Of a stretch of DNA of 64,000 nucleotides, positions 44,300 through 53,398 are shown piece by piece. The stretch's first letter is position 1, and every line of letters starts with the position of its first letter. The notes under the pieces are model-generated. The model was not told where the DNA came from. It saw only the letters and a list, made by a program, of their open reading frames with translations, and ran no database searches. Location: positions 77,278,583 to 77,342,582 of the forward strand of contig OZ018323.1 in assembly GCA_963969495.1 (NCBI GenBank). Reading direction: 5' to 3'. A program made the translations under genes and the position numbers. The stretch comes from Ceratothoa steindachneri. Its lineage: Eukaryota > Arthropoda > Malacostraca > Isopoda > Cymothoidae.

Positions 44300-46530
44300 T
44301 GGAGCCGCTCTTAAGCAGCCACACCTCTTTTGAGGAAGTGGCTCTCTGTGCTTTCTCAGATGCCCCTACAAGAATTTCCTAGCAGAGAGGGAGTTTCCCC
44401 CTTTTCAATGAACACATGTTCGGGAGTTTCTCCCTTACTCCGTTTTGTAGGGTTGCCTCAGGAAGACACTCTATGGGTTCCCTGTTGCTTTCTCGGAGCC
44501 CGCCAAGAATAGGCCGCGCCGCGTCAGTTCCGCCCCCCACGATGGGAGCATATGAACCGAACCAGGCCAACCCTCTTAGAGGGGTAAGGGGGGACGATTT
44601 CTCCTAGGCCTTGCACCTACACCTCGTCGACCCGAGGTTCGTGACCTTCTTGGAGGTTGGCATCCTTGCCCACCAACTTTTCCCAATCGAGGTCGGCATT
44701 CAGGCTACAATGATGTTAATACAGGTCGTGGCCCATTGAGTCTCCGGTCGGGATCTCCAACACATTGGGGATTGGGGAGGAGGGACATTTGGAGGAGCAT
44801 CATGAGGTGGAAATGGTCCTGGAGGTCACCCGTTTCAAATGGTTCGGTGTCAGAGAAAAACGAACCTGAGCCTGCCCCTGCGCAAGATCCTTCCGATGCA
44901 ACACGCCCCCAGAGGACTCACAAGGAGAGGAATGACATCCTCGCCGGCCGGAGCTCTTTTTTCGGCCAAAAACTTCTCCATCTCGGAGATAAAAAAGGCT
45001 GTGGCTGGCTCGTCTGGCCTTTGTGCTACTTCAAGAGATGGAGAGAATATGGTTCATTCCCTTCCCCCTATCCGAAAAAGAAGAAAAAGCCGAAAAATTC
45101 CAAGAAGACTATGGTCTCCTCTTTCTCTGTTTCGGCAGCGAGCAGGGGCGCCCTAGGGCGTAGAGGCCGAAGCTAAGACCAAGGACACGAAATTTGAAAG
45201 TAGGTGAGTGTAGCCTCAATAATATCGGGGCCCTTCATCGGGCCTACTCTCTCTCAGTCTTCAACGGCTCTTATTGCATCCACAACCTATCTCAACGTTG
45301 CCAATGCCACAGAGAGAGGCCGATAATACTCTAAATCCAAAGGGATTAGGGTATGATCGGCGTCTCCTTTGGGAGTTATCGTAGCTCTCGTTTCGGTAGC
45401 TCCTCTGTTTGTGCCCAGAACGACACCTTGGAAGATACCATCTTTGATCGGTTTTCGCCTCTTTTCTGCTTCCAAAGAGTCTACTGTGGCGGGAGTATTA
45501 CGTTCAGCCTTTTGGAAGCACACTTCCTTTCATCCTGGGGCCGTACCAATGTACACAGATAGCTCCAAATTCTGAGAGTGGGTCAACTTCATCCCCGTAT
45601 CCCCTTTGTTTGAATTCGGCAGAGCTCTACATGGCACTGTGTCTATCTTTACGGCCGAGCTTATTGCAATACATCGGTAGGTATGGGAAATAATCGATCG
45701 TGCTCGGTTCGGAGAAAGGATCGTGATTTATAGCACCCTGAGTGCTCTTGGGCCAGTGAATCCCTACACCCTCTTCTTCGAGGTATCTGTGACGACACGT
45801 CTGCGGCGAGCAGGGCGGATGTCGAGATCCGCACGATTGGATCGCGGAGAATGAACGCGCACCGGTGAGAGAGCCAAAATATCCGCAAGGACTGGGCGAC
45901 TCGAACATAATTTCGGTCTTCTCCAAACTTACTACATGCCAAGAATCAAGTCATTTCTACAGGCTTCCTGACAAAGAATATGGGAGACGGGCGACGGGAA
46001 CCTAAAGTTGCGCGCCATCGCGCCGCGACTGTTCCCGTCGGTACACGCGGCACGCATCGTCATTTGACGTAGCTCTCTCCTGCCCCTTACTGCGACAACT
46101 GCCTGTTCCCCCAAATTGCGCGGCACATTTTTGTTGGATGTCCCAGTCAGGGTGATCTTCCTCTCCGTTACCTGTCCTTACAGCCGGACGAGCGGGGGAT
46201 CGCTACCACTTTTCTATCCTACTCGGGACCAGTTAGTGTACTCCCGACTGAAGCTTGTTTGACGTTTTGGAGGATCCTGGCCTACTCTATTTTATTTAAC
46301 TGTTTTATTGCTAGTTTCAAGCTTGAGAGCCGGAGGGTGGCGAGCCTCCCTCCGACGTCAGAACATACATTTATATCTAATTGTTTTGGTTGTCGTTTGT
46401 TTTGCTTGTTAATTTGTTTGATTTTCTTTTGGTTTTCATTTCTATTGTAACCTAAGATTAGGCTGCCTTCTTTAGTTTCGTTGACTTATGCATTCGGATA
46501 CTGTCGCCAGATAGGCACTATAGAAACAAT
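44300..46530 (+). mobile_element. Family A copy 5 in intron 4, internally deleted
   Basis: The left end retains 5' UTR and ORF1 start sequence (GGAGCCGCTC near 44302; gag N-terminal part to about 45235). It then jumps to ORF2 near the RT thumb (45262), followed by RNase H (45540-45900), the ORF2 end and the family 3' UTR with CCTAAGATTAGG (46451-46462) and GTCGCCAGATAG (46503-46514). ORF1 C-terminus, endonuclease and RT core are missing. It lies in the same direction as the host gene. Confidence 0.8.
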
Positions 46531-46629
46531 ATTTTCTACTTCTATACATTGCTTACAAAATTTCTAGTGATACGTACGCTTAGATACTTTTCTATGGAAG
46601 ATTTTACACTTCTCTATACATACAGTAAT

Positions 46630-46810
46630 TGGGATAGCAACGATGGTTGCTAATATTACCATCTACGAATTTTGAGAGAGTGCTAAAATCCCTACATCTA
46701 TATAATGATAAGGGAGCTATTACAGAACCCTGTGGTACTGCATTTATATTTGAAGCTCACTCCGATGTCGTGCCATTAAAAAATATTCTTCTATTTCCTT
46801 TTAGTATGTA
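46630..46810 (-). pseudogene. RT fragment of an unrelated non-LTR element
   Basis: The - strand reads GTTSE, a stop where Trp is expected, then AVPQGSVIAPLSLYR near 46770-46680 and FVDGN near 46650. This is the RT box before the catalytic Asp pair. It is too short to place in a clade. Confidence 0.6.
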
Positions 46811-47416
46811 AACCAGCTAATATTTGAAGTATCACATTTAATATTTTTTTAACACGAATCGTCAATTTCTAGAGCAATTACTAGAAGTTCTAGATTTTGG
46901 CCTATTCAAGTTCTAGATTTTATCCTCTTCTACTAATGCTGCATATAACACAAACATTTAAATTACAGTTTCATTGACATTTTCCTATTGATGTTGTCTA
47001 GTGATGCAAACGGAAACTATACGCCAATTACCCTTTGAATGACCTTGGTTTATGTATTCTGGAACAGGTGTGGTCTCCAGAAAAAACTCTGCTGCACACC
47101 TTGTCAATGTATTAATCACAAGAAATTAAAAGGAAATTAAAAGGAAATGAGCATATAAAATGTAAATTTAATGGTACATGCAGCAATTTTGATACATAGA
47201 TTGAGTGACTACTTTACTGGCAGTGAGACCCGTCACTAGTTAAGAGATGGATCCTTAACTAAAAACACGAGGGTTTCTTATTTGGTAAAAACTAAAGTTC
47301 CACTCACTAATAATATCAGTAATAGTATGACAAAACTATGAACACTTCCACACACGAGATAGATAAATATGTAAGTAGATAGAAGACATGGCTGATTCTA
47401 CCACCCTCCCCGACAG
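46811..47416. other. Rest of intron 4, nothing recognised
   Basis: AT-rich DNA without a supported gene. An ATG at 47388 is in frame with exon 5, but a polypyrimidine tract and CCGACAG at 47410-47416 give a phase-correct acceptor after it. Confidence 0.5.
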
Positions 47417-47570
47417 CGACGAAAGAGATCCTGCGGCGGTGGATGACAACTCTCGGCCAGGTTCCCCAGTGAGCAGCGTGGAAGCTACGGTGGCCTTAGG
47501 GGTCACCCTGACAGGGACCTGGATCGTAGTCTTCTTCGCCCTCTGGAAGTCCGTTCGTAGCATCAGCAAG
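47417..47570 (+). CDS. SLC6-type gene, exon 5 (end of loop 2 and TM4)
   Basis: The start was chosen because ACCCTCCCCGACAG gives the only nearby acceptor that matches the phase-2 end of exon 4. It encodes a Ser/Asp-rich loop and EATVALGVTLTGTWIVVFFA (TM4), then LWKSVRSISK. It ends at AAG/GTACGT, phase 0. A small missed exon between exons 4 and 5 cannot be excluded. Confidence 0.8.
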
Positions 47571-47646
47571 GTACGTCTTTTGGGGGAAGGGGCGATGACT
47601 GAGGCAAGGGTGCCGGAGGCTTTCTCATCCGTTCTCTTTCCACCAG

Positions 47647-47781
47647 GTGGCGAAGGTGTCGGCCACGCTTCCGTTCGTCCTTGTTGCAGCTTTTGTCTGG
47701 CGTGCCTTAACACTCCCCGGGGCCACGGGTGGCCTCCAGTACCTGTTCACACCCCAGTGGTCCTTCCTGCTCCAGGGACAG
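47647..47781 (+). CDS. SLC6-type gene, exon 6 (TM5)
   Basis: After TTTCCACCAG it encodes VAKVSATLPFVLVAAFVWRA and LTLPGATGGLQYLFTPQWSF, corresponding to the SLC6 signature GKVVYFTATFPY...RGVTLPGA...YLTPDW. It ends CAG/GTATGG, phase 0. Intron 5 before it is only 76 bp. Confidence 0.92.
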
Positions 47782-48139
47782 GTATGGAGTGAGGGGGGAG
47801 CGAGAAGGGGATCGAGACTTTCCACCTCTACCTTTTAGTCCGGAGGACGTCATTGTGGGGGGGAGATGCTCGAGGTTCTCTTCAATCGAACCCAGCATCA
47901 CCCGGGTAGTGCAACGCGCCCCAAGACCGATGTCAGAGGTTTCTCATGAGAGTAATATGGAAAGAGGTTCTAGGAGGTTGAGGGGTCGACAAGAGGGACG
48001 AAAAGGTGCTTGGAAGTTGTGCTTGGGGTTGGAGGTTTCAGAGTAGGCTGTGAGGGGCAGGGTGATCAGTGTTCAGTTTGACGATCTAGTGAGGTTTCGG
48101 ATGAGTGTGTCTCTGGAGGGGTGTTTTATGAAGTGGGTG

Positions 48140-48141
<2 letters not shown>

Positions 48142-48182
<41 letters not shown>

Positions 48183-48193
48183 TGTGTGTGTGT
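48142..48193 (+). repeat. (GT)n microsatellite in intron 6
   Basis: About 52 bp of GT with one TCT interruption. It yields Cys-Val or Thr-His artefact ORFs. Confidence 0.95.
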
Positions 48194-48199
48194 TTCATC

Positions 48200-49230
48200 A
48201 GTTTAGTAATTGGTGAAACTTTCTTTTTATGGTCCAAGGAATAAGGGTTATGTTGGTGTGGCAAAGTGATGGATGGGGTTGTGAGGAGGAGATCAATTTT
48301 TTGAAGAATTGGTGTCAATCATGTTTAGGAGATATTTGATAGGGTAAAATATGGTATCAAGAGTAAAGCTTGGTTGGATCGTATACTTTTGTAGGTAGAT
48401 GTTATATATGGTTGTGGTCCATGTTGGAGAAGTGCGTGTGAATTATCTGTAGAATGTATGTAAGGTATCGTTGTGATGTCCGAATGCAGTGTTTATGAGC
48501 GTTCGAAAGTTAAGTTGTCATTTTTGTTATGATATTGTTTCTGTGAGATGTGAAGGTCATCCGTATCTGTAGTGTGATGCCGATTGTGTTAGGGTATTGT
48601 TTAAAAGGAGTCGATGGCCGTCGAACCTGATGTTAGGAGCGTCTGTTTTATGTTTGTCTTATGTGGGTGGGGTTGGGGGGGCAGTCTATTTTGTGGGAGC
48701 CATTATTTAAGGAGACTTAAGTATTGATCCAAATTTATTGTGCTAATGTGTGTGGTCGGTGATTGTAATGTGATGGATAAGTAGGTCGTATGCATACATT
48801 AGTGTTTAGTTAAACTCATTTGATGAATGTGATGGGATGACATGCGTGAAGAGGGTGAAGAGGGTGGGGGGAGAGGATGACCCCAGTCCTAGCTCTTTGA
48901 ATCGGCCCCCATATTGGAGGATGTGACAGTGTCTGATGGAATGGAAGTTAGCTGACCATTTTGTCTCCTTTGTGTGGCATGGGGTGTTGGTTATGATTTT
49001 TGTACGATGTTGAAAGTTTTGTTTGTTAATTGCAGCAAGAACTGCGAAGTTGGAAGTCAGATTTGAGGATTGTAGTCGTTTAGGATGCGACTTGTCAGGG
49101 TCGATAGGAGGAGTGAGGTGATTGAGTATTTTTATCTGAAGCCCTGTTTTGTGAGAGAGGGGAGTGATAGGCTTGGTTATGGGTGGAGGTGGAAAATGGA
49201 AAAAAATAAAAAGTTGATGTTCCACCCTTT
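48200..49230 (-). pseudogene. Non-LTR RT remnant in intron 6
   Basis: On the - strand: LGLGSSSPPTLFTLFTHVIP near 48890 (the QGSSLSPTLF box with damage), then a stop, then LMYAYDLLIHH near 48795 (YADD mutated to YAYD). Further down, RMTFTSHRNNIITKM near 48555 is the region after the catalytic box. No endonuclease was found. It is not family A, B or C. Confidence 0.65.
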
Positions 49231-49405
49231 ATAGGGAGAAGTGGCTTCTTTAAGTGCTTGGAGCGGAGAGAAGGATGACATCCCCTCTTGCCTGAGAGGG
49301 TGATTTCCTCTCAGGGTGGAGCAGAATCTCTGGATCGGTGATGAGTCTAGCAGATGTGGGTAAGCGTATGACACAGCGACTGACTGTACCGTTCTCTAGA
49401 AGATA
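49231..49405. other. Intron 6 spacer
   Basis: Between the RT remnant and the mariner. Contains CCTCTC and GAGAGG inverted bits (49278-49320). No gene. Confidence 0.4.
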
Positions 49406-49407
49406 TA

Positions 49408-50686
49408 CAGGGTGGAAACACGTGTAGACTGATATTTATTCATTTATTTTCAGAACACTATGCAATATCAGACAATACTTAGACTAAAACTAAAGAAAGA
49501 AACACGTGCTACAAAATGCTGTAACTACTATTCAATTGGATCGCCCTCTGCGTCGAAGACGACGAACTCTAGGTATCACCTGAGCGCAATTTCAGCTGAT
49601 ATTTTCTCCAAGCATTTTGGGCCCAATTTACACTTCAGAACCTTGATACTTTGAGGATATTTAGTACCAGCCTTCTGTTCAAGCATCGAAGACACTCTAA
49701 AAAACATGGGGTTCAAATATAGCGAACTTAGGAGGTCAAAGTTCATTTGACCAAAAGCCCTTAAAATTTACCCGGCAACAGTTTTATTCTAGTTTGGTTT
49801 TGTGTGAGGTTGTTCGGTCAGGTGGAATGGTTACACCGGTATTTTATATGGTGGTATACACCCAGAAGATGACTTTCTCTTTCAACATGTCCAAATAAAC
49901 ATGTTTATTGATCTTTAACTTTAATGAAGATAAGGGGTGTTTGGGGGGGCCGTTGAAGTTAAACCTGCTCACACCATCACCGAAGTTGGCTTCTGTCTCA
50001 TGAAAGATTTCCGTTGTTTAACCGTGTTCTCATTTTTAGTTTGTGCTCATACATGATCATTCTGTGTGTTGTGAGTGTCCTGGACAGTGAACAACTTCTT
50101 ATCCGTCCACATAACTGGATGCTGCGACTCATCAAGATGCCGTTGAAGGAGCAGTTTGCTCGTTTGACTCTCCTTTTCGGTGCGGTTGGAAAGCATATTT
50201 ATTTTAGCTATCTTGAACCGATGAAGTTTAAGACCATCTTTCAGCACTTATTGCATGGTCACATGGTTCACTTTGTCCCTCAAAGCAAGATGTCTGGCAC
50301 TCCTTGGATTTCGCCTGCTCTTGTGCATCGTGTTCTTGATGAGGATTAGGGTCCTCACTGATCGCAGCGGGTGTCTCTCACTATAGGACGACGACTGCCT
50401 ATCTCTTTAACCCGTTTGATAGCTTTAAAACCTTCCAAATCTGCTCACGGTGGGCTTCAACATTTTGAAACTATCGCCCGCTATCTTCCCGCTTCTATAC
50501 CGATAACTGAGTACTTCGTATTTTCCAGTCATTTTGTAAATGGGTGTTGTTTTTTTAGGAATTTACACCGATTCCCCAAATTCACTAAATCCTCTAAGAA
50601 ACTGTAAGGAATTAATTAATTAACGGTACGTAAACATATTTAAAATGATTTGTAAAATGCAGTCTACACTTTGTTTTTCCACCCTG
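49408..50686 (-). mobile_element. Mariner-type DNA transposon (about 1.28 kb) in intron 6
   Basis: The ends are inverted repeats of 27-29 bp: CAGGGTGGAAAC...GTGTAGACTG on the left and its complement CAGTCTACAC...TTCCACCCTG on the right, flanked by TA at 49406-49407 and 50687-50688. The length is that of a complete mariner. The right end lies 90 bp before exon 7. Confidence 0.88.
49800..50300 (-). pseudogene. Mariner transposase remnant
   Basis: On the - strand, VMWTDKKLFTVQDTHNTQND (first catalytic Asp) near 50120-50060, then QKPTSVMV, a stop where Trp is expected, and AGLTST near 49985-49945. Downstream, PNTPY and KRKSSSGCIPPYK match the TPLIF...KEKV...W part after frameshifts. The N-terminal helix-turn-helix half is not readable. 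Confidence 0.75.
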
Positions 50687-50688
50687 TA

Positions 50689-50776
50689 GGTGAGTGCAGG
50701 GGTACAGGTTCAGACTGTAGCGCTCCCCAGCAGGTATGGGTGGATGCAGGGGTGTAATTGCAGCGTTCCCCGGCAG
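50689..50776 (+). repeat. Two decoy copies of the exon 7 start
   Basis: The segment around the exon 7 acceptor occurs three times. The first begins GGTGAGTGCAGGGG (50689), the second CAGGTATGGGTGGATGCAGG (50731 on), and the third is the exon itself (50777). Spacings are 50 and 43 bp. The second has a full CCCCAGCAG acceptor (ending 50733) but encodes VWVDAGV and a stop. Confidence 0.8.
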
Positions 50777-51005
50777 GTATGGGTGAGTGCAGGGGTGCAG
50801 GTGCTGACGGGACTGAATGCAGCGTCGGGCTCCCTCGTGACGTTCGCCTCGTACGCCCGCCCCCGCAACCGCCTCGGGGCGGACGTGGGCGTCCTCAGCA
50901 CGGTGAGCGTCGCTTCCTCCTTCCTCGCCGTCGTCGTCGTCTTCGCCGGCGTCGGCAACGTCGCCGCCGAGGCCGGATTTGCCGTCACCGATATCGACTT
51001 CGCCG
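50777..51005 (+). CDS. SLC6-type gene, exon 7 (TM6 and TM7)
   Basis: After TTCCCCGGCAG it encodes VWVSAGVQVLTGLNAASGSL (TM6a and the unwound part), VTFASYARPRNRLGADV, and SVASSFLAVVVVFAGVGNVA (TM7). Other SLC6 proteins read VW.DA.TQ.FFSL..G.G. Here the Asp is Ser, and the gate Phe is Thr. It ends in phase 1 at GTGAGG. Confidence 0.9.
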
Positions 51006-51059
51006 GTGAGGACCCGGGATCCCTAGCCCCTTCCCTTTGAGGGCCCTCTGCCCCTCTTT

Positions 51060-51495
51060 GCTATAAATAAGGAAAAAGAGACTCAAAAAAGAAAGGGAAG
51101 GAAAGCAGGAGAAAGAAACATGAGATGAGAGAACGTGGAAGAGAAAACAAAAGAAATTGGAAGTGGAGGGCGAAGAGTGTGTGGAGAGCAGTTGAAAAGA
51201 AAGAACATGGAGGGTAAATGAGAAGAAATGAAAAAGAGGGGAAAAATAATTTGTGGTTTTTTTGCAGGAGGAGAAAGAAAAGGGGAGCTAGGAGAAGAAA
51301 GAAAAATAGGGGATAGGAGAAGTAAGAAAATGGATTGGAGAAAAAAGAAAATATAGGATATGCGAAGAAAGATAATGGATATTAAAGAGAAAGTGGGCGA
51401 TTGGGAAGAATAAAAATGGGATAGGAGAAGTAGAATGATAGGAAAGGAGAAGACTATGTGACGAAAAAAGTGAAGGGAAGAGAAAGGGAATCTAT
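51060..51495 (+). repeat. Purine-rich tract in intron 7
   Basis: About 430 bp of GGAGAAGAAAGAAAAT-like sequence, nearly all A and G on the + strand. It gives a false Ser/Phe-rich ORF on the - strand. It could form triplex-type structure. Confidence 0.8.
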
Positions 51496-52101
51496 ACCCC
51501 AGCAATATCGAAACCTCCCACAATTGCGCTTATTAACAAGTCCAAAAGCGTTGGCGTTCGGGGCACGTTTCCCCTCGGTTAGCAGACGTGATATTCATCC
51601 TTCGGGTCAGTAACCGGGCACTAATGATGTTCCTCTGGCTTGTAATAATAGTCCTAAACTTCAGTCATCAGAATGAAGACCCAGCTTAAACATTCAGTAT
51701 TTAAATTATAATAATGTAGGCATTATTACAAGGATCTGTTAGTATTATACCTAATTATTTCTTTTTGTTCAATTATTTTGAGCTAATGGGCATAGTGGGT
51801 AGCGTGAGAAGTGAACAGAAATTAACTCCACCCACTCTGATAAGCCTTATCCCCTTGATCAGGGAGGAAGGGGTGCTTTTAGCGACAATGTCTATACGAA
51901 ATTTTCGGATGTAGGCAAATTGCCCTCACCGTACGACCAGGACCCTTTTAGGGACTGGGTAATCCTCTACAGGAGGACTGATTTCTTTGGGTAGGAATAC
52001 CTAGATGGATTATGAGGGGCTGCTTTCAAAGGACGGAGATAATACACTTACATATGACTGAAGCTATTTTAACTGATAGTCTCATGTTGCCTTGTCAATA
52101 G
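51496..52101. other. Rest of intron 7, nothing recognised
   Basis: No ORF, repeat array or RNA gene supported. Ends in the exon 8 acceptor TTGTCAATAG. Confidence 0.4.
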
Positions 52102-52229
52102 GAGCAGATCTTGCCCTGGTTGTCTACCCTCATATCCTCTCCAAGATGCCTCGACGACATCTGTGGGGTGCCCTCTTCTTCCTTCTGTTGGTCCTGCTTG
52201 GTATCGACTCCCAGTTTTCCTACGTCGAG
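52102..52229 (+). CDS. SLC6-type gene, exon 8 (TM8)
   Basis: Two bases complete the codon split by intron 7. It encodes ADLALVVYPHILSKMPRRHL and WGALFFLLLVLLGIDSQFSY. The LGIDSQF box holds the Asp and Ser of the second sodium site, both kept. It ends GTCGAG/GTAAGC, phase 0. Confidence 0.92.
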
Positions 52230-52234
52230 GTAAG

Positions 52235-52610
52235 CCCGGTCCCCTTACGTGTTAGTCATTGGATGTAGGTAAAGCCCACCCAGTTGCATGTAGTATGGTC
52301 TTTTGCCACACCCAGTCCATTTGGTGGGTAGGTGTGGTTTTCTGGTAAGCCTCTTCTACTTATGTGGTAGACGTGATATGTGAGTAAAACCTTCCCATTT
52401 CCTTGCTTGGCTTGGTCTCTGCGGTAGATCTGCCCGCTTGATAGGTAGGCGTGATATTTGGGTAAACCCTCCCCATGAGCTGATTCGGGATTAGATCCGC
52501 CCAATTGTTGGGTAGACGGGGTCTGTGGGTAAACCCCGCCTACTTCCTAGGTCGGCTTGGTCTCTGGATTAGTGTACTGTGGGTACTCCGACCCTACTTG
52601 CTGATTCTCT
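52235..52610 (+). repeat. Intron 8 minisatellite, left part (GTAGGCGTGGT type)
   Basis: Units of about 35-70 bp containing GGTAGGCGTGATATTTGGG, TAAACCC(T/C)(C/G)CCCA and GGTCTCTG. The same units return at 56230-56440 beyond A copy 6. Confidence 0.7.
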
Positions 52611-52639
52611 ATGGTTTATGCAATGGATCCTTCCGATGG

Positions 52640-53040
52640 TCGCTTAGCGGGGCACCCTGGGTAGCCTGTTACAATTGGTACCTGGAAGATCTACACATCT
52701 TCCAGGCGTGAGTGCCCATTAGGGAAGCCCCGTTACTGGGTTGACTTGAACACTGACTGGGCCTGGGGGGTTGGCGCGCTTCCTCCTCGCTCCCTTTCAG
52801 CGCTACTTTTTTCCACGAATATCCTCTGAACCCTTTGTCTACCTGCACTTAGTATCGAGAGTAGCTGTACTTTACTGGACCAAGTAGAAGTTAGGGACGC
52901 CACACCACTGGATTGAGTTGAACTCTTTATACGGGTCTCAGGGAAGTTGTTGGTGCACTTCCTCTTCGCTCCCTCTCAGGATTCTTTTTTTTATTTTTCT
53001 AAGACTAGGCTCCCTTAACCTTTTGCTAGACTTAATGACT
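52640..53040 (+). repeat. Intron 8 copies of the dispersed repeat also seen in intron 4
   Basis: GGGTTGACTTGAACACTGAC at 52738 and GATTGAGTTGAACTCTTTAT at 52914 start two partial tandem units matching those at 43193 and 43485. CCTGGAAGAT...ATCTTCCAGG at 52680-52705 forms a 10-bp stem. Confidence 0.6.
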
Positions 53041-53398
53041 TGACCAGCTACCTCATGCCATGTCAGAAGAGAGGCTTTGGAACCTCTATAAATAACGTCC
53101 TTTAGCGCCCAAAAGTCGCAAGAGATCAGGAATTAAGGGGTCCTGGGCGTTGGAGCACAATTAATAGGAAGATCGATTTGTCCGAAATAACCTTCCTGCA
53201 TATAATAGGCTGACCACCTCCCTGCGGCCCATCATCGGGTGCATAAGGCAATATTGCCTATGGTGGGCGGGCTTCATTGCCTTGTTTGCTGCCAGGCCAA
53301 CGAAAAGTGTGGGGTCTCGTCTCTGGCTCTGCCATAACAGATCCAGACCCTGGTCTTCCTGTTAGTTAAGGAATAGTACGACCTAGTAAGGAAATCCA
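53041..53398. other. Intron 8 spacer, nothing recognised
   Basis: No supported gene. Holds the short palindrome GGCAATATTGCC (53249-53260). Confidence 0.4.

Noticed and set aside
47388..47416. ATG at 47388 as a separate gene start
   Set aside because: It is in frame with exon 5, but the CCGACAG acceptor just after it fits the phase of exon 4, so it is more likely intronic.
48050..48244. Cys/Val-rich ORF around 48.15 kb
   Set aside because: Artefact of a GT microsatellite.
50690..51040. Exon 7 starting at the ORF start 50690
   Set aside because: The upstream part is the decoy duplication; only the acceptor at 50775-50776 gives the right phase and the SLC6 sequence.
51083..51523. 146-codon Ser/Phe/Leu-rich - strand ORF
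   Set aside because: Artefact of a homopurine tract in intron 7.
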